A stretch of DNA of 11,426 bases. Source: an uncultured Oscillospiraceae bacterium. GTDB taxonomy: Bacteria; Bacillota; Clostridia; Oscillospirales; Oscillospiraceae. This document shows, piece by piece, positions 5,810-11,426 of the stretch. Each line of letters opens with the position of its first letter. The first letter of the stretch is position 1. Under the pieces are notes generated by a model. The model saw nothing but the letters and a program-made list of their open reading frames with translations. It had not been told where the DNA came from and did no database searches. A program made the translations under genes and the position numbers. Location of the stretch: positions 1-11,426 of the forward strand of contig CAKTUT010000042.1 in NCBI GenBank assembly GCA_934621665.1, written 5' to 3'.

Positions 5810-7225
5810 ATGAAATGGAGTAAATATCTGGGCGACCGGACATTCTGGCACGTGACGTTGGCGCTGGCCATCCCGGTTGCGCTGCAAAACGTGTTGACAA
5901 GTTCGTTCCAGCTTGTCGATACGATGATGGTCTCGCGCCTTGGAGACGTGACGCTCTCAGCTGTCGGCATGGCTGCGCAGTGGGGCTGGCTGTGCACGCT
6001 GCTGGGCTTTGGCCTGTCTTCCGGCATGAGCGTTTTTATCTCGCAGTACTGGGGCATCAAGGATCTAAAGGGCATCCGCCGGGTGCTCGGCATGGGCACG
6101 CTGTCGGCGCTGGTGCTGACCACGCTTTTTCTGCTGGTGGCGCGTCTTGCCCCGCGCTGGGTCATCGGGCTGTTCAATCAAGACCCGGGCGTTATCGCCG
6201 CCGGATGCGAATATCTGTCGATCGTCTGCTTCTCCTATCCTGCGGTTGCGCTGACAAATGTCTTTTGCACCATCCTGCGCAACACCGAACACGTCAAGCT
6301 TCCACTCTATGTCTCGGTTGTCACTACGATCGCGAACGCATTTCTGGACTATGGCCTGATTTTCGGCGCGTTCGGCCTGCCCGCCATGGGAATTGCCGGT
6401 GCGGCACTTGCCACGTGCATCACCTCATGGCTTGGACCGGTTTTGCTGCTGGTGTTCTCGGCGTTTAAAAAGAATCTGCTGCTCGGTCCGATTCGGGAAT
6501 TGATTTCGTTCCGTCTGCGCGACCTTGGCTTTTTCTTCAGCCGCGCGCTGCCGGTCATGTTCAACGAGGGAATGTGGGCGCTTGGTATGCTGCTGCTCAA
6601 CACGGTCTACGCGAACATGGGCTATGAATACTACGCCGGCATGACGATTTTTAAGACGTTCTCCGAGCTTGCGTTTTCGTTTTACGTTGGCCTTGGCAGC
6701 TCTTGCGTCATCATGGTCGGAAAGTCCATCGGTCAGGGCAAAATCCAGCGCGGCGTCAGCGACGCCATTCGCTTTTCCGTGCTGCTTCCGCTGGCGGGGC
6801 TTCTGGTCGGCGGGCTGACGATTTTGCTGCGCAATCCGCTCATCTCCATCTTTGCAGCCGGCAGCAACCTCTCTCAGCTGACGCTCGACACGGCGGTGGC
6901 CGTGACGGTGTTCTGCTCGCTTGAGGTCTGCTTCCGCAATGTGGCGTACGTGCAGGTCGTCGGCGTGTTCCGCTCCGGCGGCGATACGCTCACGGGCATG
7001 GCGCTGGATCTGATCGGCATCTGGCTGGTTGCCATCCCGCTGGCGCTGCTGGCGGCGAACGTATGGCACTGGCCGTTCCTTGCCGTCGTTATGATTGCCT
7101 ATCTCGGTGAAGATATTCCAAAGACAATTTTGTGCCTTTGCCACTTCCACAGCATGAAGTGGCTCAAGCCGGTTACCGAGGAGGGGCGCGCAGGGCTGCG
7201 TGCCTATCGCGGAGAAAAAAATTAA
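5810..7225 (+). CDS. MATE-family multidrug/toxin efflux transporter
   Basis: The 471-residue, strongly hydrophobic protein has the length and layout of MATE exporters, which expel cationic drugs or metabolites using a sodium or proton gradient. About 12 hydrophobic segments are visible in two halves. The typical N-terminal pattern is present: LAIPVALQNVLTSSFQLVDT (19-38), MMVSRLGDVTLSAVG and FISQYWG. The second half opens with FFFSRALPVMFNEGMWALGM and contains FYVGLGSSCVIMVGKSIGQG. Substrate and coupling ion cannot be read from the sequence. The ATG at 5810 has GGAG 8 bases upstream; longer in-frame starts run back through the terminator hairpin into pta and are rejected. The gene follows pta on the same strand and ends facing the convergent XRE-type regulator, which might but need not control it. 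Confidence 0.92.
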   Translation: MKWSKYLGDRTFWHVTLALAIPVALQNVLTSSFQLVDTMMVSRLGDVTLSAVGMAAQWGWLCTLLGFGLSSGMSVFISQYWGIKDLKGIRRVLGMGTLSALVLTTLFLLVARLAPRWVIGLFNQDPGVIAAGCEYLSIVCFSYPAVALTNVFCTILRNTEHVKLPLYVSVVTTIANAFLDYGLIFGAFGLPAMGIAGAALATCITSWLGPVLLLVFSAFKKNLLLGPIRELISFRLRDLGFFFSRALPVMFNEGMWALGMLLLNTVYANMGYEYYAGMTIFKTFSELAFSFYVGLGSSCVIMVGKSIGQGKIQRGVSDAIRFSVLLPLAGLLVGGLTILLRNPLISIFAAGSNLSQLTLDTAVAVTVFCSLEVCFRNVAYVQVVGVFRSGGDTLTGMALDLIGIWLVAIPLALLAANVWHWPFLAVVMIAYLGEDIPKTILCLCHFHSMKWLKPVTEEGRAGLRAYRGEKN

Positions 7226-7260
7226 AAATGATTGCTTCGCAGACCTACTTTCTAATACAC

Positions 7261-7313
7261 AACGCACCTACGCATTCGCCGGAGAAATTCCGGCGATAAC
7301 GCAGGTGCGTTTT
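7261..7313. terminator. Shared hairpin between convergent genes
   Basis: AACGCACCT (7261-7269) pairs with AGGTGCGTT (7303-7311), and inside it CGCCGGA (7277-7283) pairs with TCCGGCG (7289-7295). TTTT (7310-7313) closes the plus-strand side. It lies between the MATE stop (7225) and the end of the convergent regulator (7399), so it probably stops transcription from both sides, though the T-runs are short. Confidence 0.65.
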
Positions 7314-7355
7314 GTGATATGATAGGCGCCTGTTCGGTGAAGCTCTGCGCAAGCG

Positions 7356-7373
7356 CGGCGTTTCAAAACGCCG
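7356..7373 (-). other. Hairpin just past the XRE gene
   Basis: CGGCGTT (7356-7362) and AACGCCG (7367-7373) form a perfect 7-bp stem with a TCAA loop, 26 bases past the stop of the minus-strand regulator. No T-run follows on either strand. It may stabilise the 3' end rather than terminate. Confidence 0.4.
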
Positions 7374-7398
7374 TGAGGTTTAGCCCGATTCTCCGCCG

Positions 7399-7839
7399 TT
7401 ACTTCTTCCAATGCTTTAATTCCGGCACGACGGCCTCCATATGTGCGCGAACCTGCTCTTTTGGCCAGACGTCGCTTGCCATGTGTTCTACACAGAAATC
7501 AATCAGCTGCTCGGGGCTTGTATATTTGAACTCGCCGTCGGCGTAGCACCATTTGCAGTATTCCTCGTTGTATGCGCCATCCGGTTCGCGGCTGGTGGTC
7601 GCGTCCTCCAGCGGCATTCCGCAGCACTGGCAGATGAGCGTGCGCGGCGCGCCGAGCAGTGTGTTGATTGAGACGTCAAAGAGCCTTGACAGAAGCTTAA
7701 GCGTTTCCGTGTTTGGCGTGGTTTCGCCGGTTTCCCAGCGAGACACGGCCTGTCGCGTTACAAAGACCTGCTCGGCAAGCTGCTCCTGCGACAGCCCCTT
7801 TTGCGTGCGAAGCTGCAATAAAATGTCCTTTGTCTCCAT
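7399..7839 (-). CDS. XRE-family regulator with C-terminal zinc ribbon
   Basis: The 146-residue protein joins two domains. Residues 5-62 are a Cro/C1-type helix-turn-helix (LRTQKGLSQEQLAEQVFVTR, then QAVSRWETGETTPNTETL). Residues 68-102 are a 'putative zinc ribbon' of the ICQCCGMPL...EYCKWCYADGEF type (C70, C73, C95, C98), as in PF12674. The tail (108-146) is helical and may belong to that family. It should be a cytoplasmic DNA-binding regulator whose ribbon might sense metal or redox state; the signal is not known. The ATG at 7839 has AAGGAG upstream; an in-frame start 10 codons earlier lies on the promoter. It is transcribed alone, and a dyad overlapping its -35 suggests autoregulation. Confidence 0.85.
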   Translation of the reverse strand: METKDILLQLRTQKGLSQEQLAEQVFVTRQAVSRWETGETTPNTETLKLLSRLFDVSINTLLGAPRTLICQCCGMPLEDATTSREPDGAYNEEYCKWCYADGEFKYTSPEQLIDFCVEHMASDVWPKEQVRAHMEAVVPELKHWKK

Positions 7840-7859
7840 AAAATCATCTCCTTGAAGAA

Positions 7860-7906
7860 ATTTTAACATATCGTGTGCCGGGCGGCAAGCAACACGCGGT
7901 TGCTTG
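7860..7906 (-). promoter_or_regulatory. Promoter and candidate operator of the XRE gene
   Basis: On the minus strand TTGCCG (7888-7883), 17 bases, TAAAAT (7865-7860) is a reasonable promoter with a very short leader. CAAGCAA (7886-7892) and TTGCTTG (7900-7906) form a perfect 7-bp dyad with a 7-base centre, overlapping the -35. Size and symmetry fit the operators of XRE-type repressors. An alternative reading uses TTGCTT (7892-7887) as the -35. Confidence 0.5.
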
Positions 7907-7927
7907 ATAGAAAAAGCAGCGCAAGAA

Positions 7928-7963
7928 AGAAAAAACGGCCGAACGCGTTTGCGTCCGGTCGTT
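7928..7963 (-). terminator. Terminator of the acyltransferase gene
   Basis: In the minus-strand RNA, AACGACCGGACGC (7963-7951) pairs with GCGTTCGGCCGTT (7946-7934), 13 positions with one mismatch and one G-U, around a 4-base loop. A TTTTTT run follows. It lies 28 bases past the stop at 7991 and insulates the XRE gene. Confidence 0.85.
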
Positions 7964-7990
7964 TCGCGTTACGAAGTGAGGGAGAGAAAA

Positions 7991-8815
7991 TCAGGCGAGC
8001 GCTTCGCGCGCCGCAATGCCCTTTTCCATCATGGTGTGCACGCGCGCGCCAATCTGCATGGTGGTCACACCGGCCAGATCTTCCGCCGGGATCACATCCA
8101 GCACGTCCAGATAGACGTCGGTGTGGCGGCGGAACATATTTTTGATGATGGCGGGCGTATTGGAAAGCACGCAGACCACAATCGGGACGCCTGCTTTCTG
8201 CGCAATCTTGAAAACACCGTTGCGGAATTCCTGAAGCTTGCCGGTTTTGCTGGTATAGCCCTCGGGGAACACGGCGATGGATGTTTTGTCCTGCTTTAAA
8301 AACTCAATGGCTTTTAAAATGGTGCGCAGCGCCTCGCGGTCATTCTCCCGGTCGATGGGCAGGCAAAGTAGCGCACGCATAAACTCGGCAACAACAGTGA
8401 TAGAAAAATTCTCTTTTTTGGAGATGAAACAGAGCTCATCGTGTACGATGGCGTAATAATAAATCAGCGGGTCAAAGGCAAACAGGTGGTTGGAGACGAG
8501 CAGATAGCGGCTGTCCCGCGGCAGCTTTTCCATGCCGGTGATGTGGACGTGCACGCCGCCAAGGAAAAATGCAATCCGACAAAACTGGTTCAGCAGAAAG
8601 CGGAAAAAGGGACTGGGCTTTTCACGCAGCTTTTTCGGGCTTATAAAGCGCGTGGAGATGAAGATCACAAGCAAAAACAGCACCACAAAGCCGAGAAAAA
8701 TCCCGGAAAATGTCAGCGGAAGCTGCCAGAGTGCGTTCCACGAGGAAAACCAGTCATTTGCGCCGCCAATCCAAACGGCTGCGACAGCGCTGAGAACCAG
8801 AAATACGTATTGCAT
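7991..8815 (-). CDS. PlsC-like 1-acylglycerol-3-phosphate acyltransferase
   Basis: The 274-residue product has two N-terminal hydrophobic segments (1-17 and 36-54) followed by an acyltransferase domain. Family block I is NHLFAFDP (109-116), giving the catalytic H110-x4-D115. Block III is VFPEGYTSKTGKLQEFRNG (182-200), which binds the phosphate of the acceptor. Block IV lies around AGVPIVVCV (208-216). Such enzymes transfer an acyl group to lysophosphatidate to make phosphatidate at the inner membrane face; a different lysophospholipid acceptor is possible. Two N-terminal membrane segments are more than the minimal PlsC. The ATG at 8815 has AGGTG 8 bases upstream; an in-frame start at 8890 would run through the palindrome and is rejected. 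Predicted mRNA begins near 8898, so the palindrome lies in its leader. Confidence 0.88.
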   Translation of the reverse strand: MQYVFLVLSAVAAVWIGGANDWFSSWNALWQLPLTFSGIFLGFVVLFLLVIFISTRFISPKKLREKPSPFFRFLLNQFCRIAFFLGGVHVHITGMEKLPRDSRYLLVSNHLFAFDPLIYYYAIVHDELCFISKKENFSITVVAEFMRALLCLPIDRENDREALRTILKAIEFLKQDKTSIAVFPEGYTSKTGKLQEFRNGVFKIAQKAGVPIVVCVLSNTPAIIKNMFRRHTDVYLDVLDVIPAEDLAGVTTMQIGARVHTMMEKGIAAREALA

Positions 8816-8859
8816 GACAAAAACACCTGCTTTGAAAAAATGCGGGAGAACCCTGATAC

Positions 8860-8893
8860 CGTTTGACAAGGGCGCATATGCCCTTGTCAAACG
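8860..8893. promoter_or_regulatory. Perfect 14-bp palindrome in the acyltransferase leader
   Basis: CGTTTGACAAGGGC (8860-8873) and GCCCTTGTCAAACG (8880-8893) are exact reverse complements around GCATAT. After one mismatch four more pairs (8855-8858 with 8895-8898) extend the stem. It starts just downstream of the TATAAT box and spans the expected 5' end of the transcript. It could be a repressor site or a 5' stabilising hairpin. On the plus strand an ATATTTTTT run follows the stem, so it could also stop antisense transcription. Confidence 0.7.
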
Positions 8894-8904
8894 ATATTTT
8901 TTAT

Positions 8905-8933
8905 ATTATAGCGTCTTGTGCGGGAAAATGAAA
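8905..8933 (-). promoter_or_regulatory. Promoter of the acyltransferase gene
   Basis: On the minus strand a perfect TATAAT (8910-8905) has TTTCAT (8933-8928) 17 bases upstream. The -35 is weak, but the -10 and position are good. The start would be near 8898, giving a leader of about 83 bases. Confidence 0.55.
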
Positions 8934-8941
8934 CATGCGGC

Positions 8942-9038
8942 GTGAACTTCACAAAAAATTAACGATTGCCGGATGCGGCAGATTAAGAAAATCTTAATCA
9001 CTTGCGCAATTGTTTCTTAACTGGCGGTAGGGTAAGCT
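8942..9038 (+). promoter_or_regulatory. Upstream region of the glycosyltransferase gene with three inverted repeats
   Basis: Three separate dyads lie in a row: GTGAA-c-TTCAC (8942-8952), TGCCG-gatg-CGGCA (8967-8980) and GATTAAGA-aaa-TCTTAATC (8981-8999). A possible plus-strand promoter follows, TTGTTT (9010-9015), 17 bases, TAAGCT (9033-9038), only moderately close to consensus. The dyads lie between this and the divergent acyltransferase promoter, where a shared regulator would act. Confidence 0.4.
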
Positions 9039-9068
9039 GGTGTCAGCTGAGAAAAAGGAGAATCCTGT

Positions 9069-10343
9069 ATGCAGACAATTGAAACCCTCCGCACAGTCAG
9101 CCGGATTTTGATGCTTCTGGCCGGACTTTGCTTCTTTTATCAGACGGTTTATCTGGTGATATCCGTCTTTCTGCCGCTTAAGAAGAGAGAAAATCTTCCG
9201 GCGGTCATTCCCGCAGAGCTTCCGCGCTTTGGCATTCTGATTGCAGCGCGCAATGAGGAGGCTGTGCTTCCATATCTGCTGCAAAGCATCCGTGAGCAGG
9301 ACTACCCGCAGGAGCTGGTGCGCGTGTTTGTAGTGGCGGACAACTGTACCGATCAGACGGCGCAGGTGGCCGAGTGTGCGGGCGCGACGGTGTGGCGGCG
9401 GTATAACCGCGAGAAAATCGGCAAGGGCTACGCGCTGACGTTCCTGCTTGACCATATGCAGCGCAGCGGACAGATGGAGGACTTGGACGCATTCCTTGTT
9501 TTCGATGCGGATAATCTGCTCTGCCCCGACTATTTGCGCCAGATCAGCCGGATGTATACCGAGGGCTTTGATGCCTTCCACGGCTATCGCAACACAAAAA
9601 ACTTCGGCGACAGCTGGATTTCCTCTGGCTACGCGCTGTGGTTTTTACACGACAGCATTCACCTGAATGCCGCGCGCATGGCGCTTGGTACAACGTGTGC
9701 CGTATCTGGTACGGGATTTGGCTTTACAAAGGCACTGCTGACGCGCTGCGGCGGATGGCGGTTTTTCACGCTGACCGAGGATGTGGAGTTTGACACATGG
9801 TGTGCTACGCACGGCGAGCGCATCGGCTTTTGCCGCGAGGCGATGCTGTATGACGAGCAGCCGCTGACGCTGCGCCAGTCGTGGCGGCAGCGCATCCGCT
9901 GGGTGCAGGGCGGCTTGCAGGTTTCGATCCGCTATGCCGGGGATTTGCTGCGCGGGCTGTTTGCTGGCGGGCGCACGTCGTGGGCAAGCTTTGAGACGGC
10001 GACGCTTTCGCTTTGGGGCTATCTGCTTGGCGCGGCGGCGATGGGCATGACGATGCTGACGGCGTTTTTCGACGCTGGCACGCGCGGACTCATTCTTGCA
10101 GTGCTGGCCGCGCTTGGCGGGACGGCAGGATGGATGCTTGTGCTGGGTGCGCTGACGATGATTTCCGAGTGGAAAAACATCCGCGCGCCGTGGAGTCGAA
10201 AGCTGCTGGCGGTTGTGACATTCCCGCTGTTTATGCTGACGTTTATCCCGGTTGGTGTGTGCGCGCTGTTTTGCCGGCGCGGCTGGGCGCCGGTGCATCA
10301 TACCGTGGCCGTGCCGATCGGCGCGATGCAGGCCAGGGAATAG
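9069..10343 (+). CDS. Membrane GT2 family glycosyltransferase, synthase-like
   Basis: This 424-residue protein has the plan of processive GT2 polysaccharide synthases (cellulose, hyaluronan and poly-GlcNAc types). One transmembrane segment (about 13-36) comes first, then the cytoplasmic GT-A domain. Motifs are AARNEE (59-64), VADNCTD (89-95), DADN (146-149, metal and nucleotide binding), TEDVEF (236-241, catalytic base D238) and QRIRW (274-278, acceptor-binding QxxRW). Three C-terminal hydrophobic stretches follow (about 305-332, 338-363 and 378-397). It should use a UDP-sugar to make or extend an envelope glycan; the sugar cannot be read. No accessory synthase subunit, deacetylase or export gene lies next to it. 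The ATG at 9069 has AAGGAG about 9 bases before it. It is monocistronic, closed by a strong terminator. Confidence 0.88.
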   Translation: MQTIETLRTVSRILMLLAGLCFFYQTVYLVISVFLPLKKRENLPAVIPAELPRFGILIAARNEEAVLPYLLQSIREQDYPQELVRVFVVADNCTDQTAQVAECAGATVWRRYNREKIGKGYALTFLLDHMQRSGQMEDLDAFLVFDADNLLCPDYLRQISRMYTEGFDAFHGYRNTKNFGDSWISSGYALWFLHDSIHLNAARMALGTTCAVSGTGFGFTKALLTRCGGWRFFTLTEDVEFDTWCATHGERIGFCREAMLYDEQPLTLRQSWRQRIRWVQGGLQVSIRYAGDLLRGLFAGGRTSWASFETATLSLWGYLLGAAAMGMTMLTAFFDAGTRGLILAVLAALGGTAGWMLVLGALTMISEWKNIRAPWSRKLLAVVTFPLFMLTFIPVGVCALFCRRGWAPVHHTVAVPIGAMQARE

Positions 10344-10359
10344 ATCGTAATTCAGAAAG

Positions 10360-10386
10360 CAGGATGCCGGCGGCATCCTGTTTTTT
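10360..10386 (+). terminator. Terminator of the glycosyltransferase gene
   Basis: CAGGATGCC (10360-10368) and GGCATCCTG (10372-10380) form a perfect 9-bp stem with a GGC loop, followed at once by TTTTTT. It starts 17 bases after the stop codon. Confidence 0.93.
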
Positions 10387-10613
10387 ATCTGCGGACAGCA
10401 AAAGCAAAAAACCGCTTTTTGACAAAAGCGATAGCGATGTGACAGAACGAATTTTGGACGATTCTGTATGAATTTAAAATAAAATTCGTTAAAAATCAAA
10501 CAAATCAATGCACGCGTCGCGTGAACGATGGAAGAAATTGTGCGGCGCAATGCGCAAAATCCACAACAACATTTGTTGCCGGCGAAAAAAAGACACCAAT
10601 TGTACAAAAAGCG
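10387..10613. other. AT-rich intergenic stretch with competing hairpins
   Basis: No gene is seen here. A 7-bp hairpin joins CGCTTTT (10413-10419) with AAAAGCG (10424-10430). AACGAATTTT (10446-10455) and AAAATTCGTT (10481-10490) form a perfect 10-bp stem. Its left arm overlaps ACAGAA (10442-10447), which can instead pair with TTCTGT (10462-10467), so the two folds exclude each other. A further dyad is CAACAA-cat-TTGTTG (10564-10578). I could not place a convincing promoter upstream of these. Confidence 0.45.
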
Positions 10614-10660
10614 TTGACTCTCATCTGTTAAGAAAATCCGTATACTTTTACTTATAGAAT
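10614..10660 (+). promoter_or_regulatory. Probable promoter region of the secreted-protein gene
   Basis: TTGACT (10614-10619) and TATACT (10641-10646) are both near consensus but 21 bases apart, longer than the usual 17. A second candidate -10, TATAGA or TAGAAT (10653-10660), lies just after. Over-long spacers occur in activator-dependent promoters of the MerR type, but no dyad is seen between the boxes. The start base is uncertain by about 12 bases. Confidence 0.4.
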
Positions 10661-10712
10661 TGTGCAAATAGACGGTGAAAAGGCGCAAGCCACTATCGGC
10701 TTTTATGCACAA
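10660..10712 (+). promoter_or_regulatory. Compact stem-loop element in the 5' leader
   Basis: TTGTGCA (10660-10666) pairs perfectly with TGCACAA (10706-10712). Within it ATAG (10668-10671) pairs with CTAT (10693-10696), and GGC-GCAA-GCC (10682-10691) makes a GNRA-capped hairpin, leaving ACGGTGAAAA as an asymmetric internal loop. It would lie near the very 5' end of the mRNA, 36 bases before the AGGAGG. It has the size of a small aptamer. It reminded me loosely of c-di-GMP class I, but the key conserved bases do not match. Confidence 0.4.
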
Positions 10713-10748
10713 AGCGTCGATTGACGTAAAGAATGAGGAGGTATACAG

Positions 10749-11426
10749 ATGAAAAACAGAAGCTTTCGGCGATGGCTGACGCTGGTTCTGGTGCTGGCGA
10801 TGCTGATTGGCATCCTGCCCGCGGCAGTTGCGGCGGACGCGTCGCTCAGCGACTACGCCCCGGCCGGAACGACAAATCTGGCTGTGGACGCGACGCTGAC
10901 GGTGTCAAACGGCACGAAAAACGCGCCGGATCAGGAAAACAGCTATGAAATGTCCGGTGAGTCGTGGTGCAAAGCGTTTGTCCACGACGGCGTGCTGGAT
11001 GGCAAGGGCTTTTCCACGAACCCATGGGATCAAGAGTCGGACGCAAGCGTGCCGGTTGTTTTGACTTTTGATCTGGGCAAGCGCTGCTCGGTATCAAAGT
11101 TCGGCGTATTTGCGCGCACCGACGGTATTTTCCCGACCGATTATCAGATTGAAACCTCGCTGGATGGCGAGACGTGGAGCGTTGCGGCAAAGCAGACCGA
11201 CGCACCCAAAGTTCCGACCGAGCCGTATTTCTACATGCTGGACAGCGCCGTGGAGGCGCGCTATGTGCGGCTGAATGTGACGAAGCGCTTTGCGCAGGAT
11301 TCTCTTGGCGGCGGTACGGGCAACGACGGCAAGCTGGTGCAGCTGCAGGAGTTTGCCATCTGGGGCACGGTTGTGCAGGAATCGGGTGGCGATGAGAAGC
11401 CCGCCGGCACAAAGTATGACATCGCC
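10749..11426 (+). CDS. Secreted protein with F5/8 type C (discoidin) domain, N-terminal part
   Basis: The frame is open from the ATG at 10749 to the window edge (226 codons, no stop), so the gene is truncated on the right. Residues 1-28 are a classic signal peptide: basic start KNRSFRR, hydrophobic core LTLVLVLAMLIGIL, and cleavage probably after AVA (28). Residues from about 45 to 206 look like an F5/8 type C or CBM32-like beta-sandwich. The landmarks are LAVDATLTVSNG, FVHDGVLDG, VPVVLTFDLGKRCSVSKFGV, YQIETSLDGETWSV, EARYVRLNVTKRF and LQEFAIWG at the end of the fold. Such domains bind sugars and usually sit in large exported glycosidases or adhesins, so a catalytic or anchoring part may lie beyond the edge. 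A perfect AGGAGG stands 7 bases before the start. Confidence 0.85.
   Translation, partial: MKNRSFRRWLTLVLVLAMLIGILPAAVAADASLSDYAPAGTTNLAVDATLTVSNGTKNAPDQENSYEMSGESWCKAFVHDGVLDGKGFSTNPWDQESDASVPVVLTFDLGKRCSVSKFGVFARTDGIFPTDYQIETSLDGETWSVAAKQTDAPKVPTEPYFYMLDSAVEARYVRLNVTKRFAQDSLGGGTGNDGKLVQLQEFAIWGTVVQESGGDEKPAGTKYDIA

Noticed and set aside
6425..7267. 280-codon minus-strand frame opposite the MATE gene
   Set aside because: Rich in H, Q and R as expected for the complement of a membrane protein; no family resemblance.
8860..8893. FabT/FapR-type operator
   Set aside because: TTTGAC/GTCAAA half-sites are about 20 bases apart instead of adjacent, so the known consensus is not met.
9645..10712. 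355-codon minus-strand frame opposite the glycosyltransferase
   Set aside because: It runs through the terminator and the AT-rich gap with no ribosome site and has the composition of an antisense shadow.
10660..10712. c-di-GMP class I riboswitch
   Set aside because: Some A-rich and GCAA pieces look similar, but the conserved GGCAAACC and GACGCAAAGCC strings and the tetraloop-receptor arrangement are not there.
1..11426. CRISPR arrays, tRNA or rRNA genes, phage or toxin-antitoxin genes
   Set aside because: No regularly spaced repeats, no tRNA-like cloverleaf or rRNA sequence, and no phage or toxin families seen; the XRE gene has no toxin partner.

Overview
The window looks like chromosomal DNA from a moderately GC-rich Firmicute, most likely a gut-type Clostridia member (Oscillospirales/Ruminococcaceae-like). 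The grounds are strong GGAGG-type ribosome binding sites, consensus sigma-A promoters in AT-rich gaps, a DUF421-DUF4363 pair, and a RuvC-RuvA-RuvB operon with clostridial-looking proteins. The genus is inference. I see no tRNA, rRNA, CRISPR array or transposase gene. Twelve protein genes are supported. Two of them are easily missed: a 59-residue membrane peptide, and a secreted protein that runs off the right edge.

Left part (1-3106, minus strand). A two-zinc-ribbon protein (97-375) is driven by a near-perfect promoter 240 bases upstream. The long leader between them can fold into several nested helices and also holds small reading frames. Beyond it lies the Holliday-junction operon, read right to left: 59-aa membrane peptide, ruvC, ruvA, ruvB.

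Middle (3107-7225, plus strand). A 330-base gap holds the ruv operon promoter and a 166-base segment bounded by 11-base inverted repeats ending in CTAG, possibly a small mobile-element remnant. Then come a DUF421 membrane protein (TTG start) overlapping a DUF4363 protein, a terminator, and pta (phosphate acetyltransferase) behind a promoter flanked by three copies of a TCCGCAA half-site. A perfect terminator-like hairpin separates pta from a MATE-family efflux transporter.

Right part (7226-11426). A shared hairpin separates the MATE gene from a convergent XRE-type regulator carrying a C-terminal zinc ribbon, with a candidate operator at its own promoter. Next is a minus-strand PlsC-type acyltransferase whose predicted transcript starts with a perfect 14-bp palindrome. 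A divergent gap full of inverted repeats leads to a membrane GT2 synthase-like glycosyltransferase (plus strand) with a strong terminator. After a 405-base AT-rich gap with competing hairpins and a compact stem-loop leader comes the start of a secreted protein with an F5/8 type C (discoidin/CBM32-like) domain.

The genes are mainly housekeeping (recombination, acetate/acetyl-CoA metabolism, phospholipid synthesis) mixed with envelope functions (efflux, polysaccharide synthesis, secreted carbohydrate-binding protein). No single new multi-gene system is evident. The most interesting material is in the non-coding stretches.
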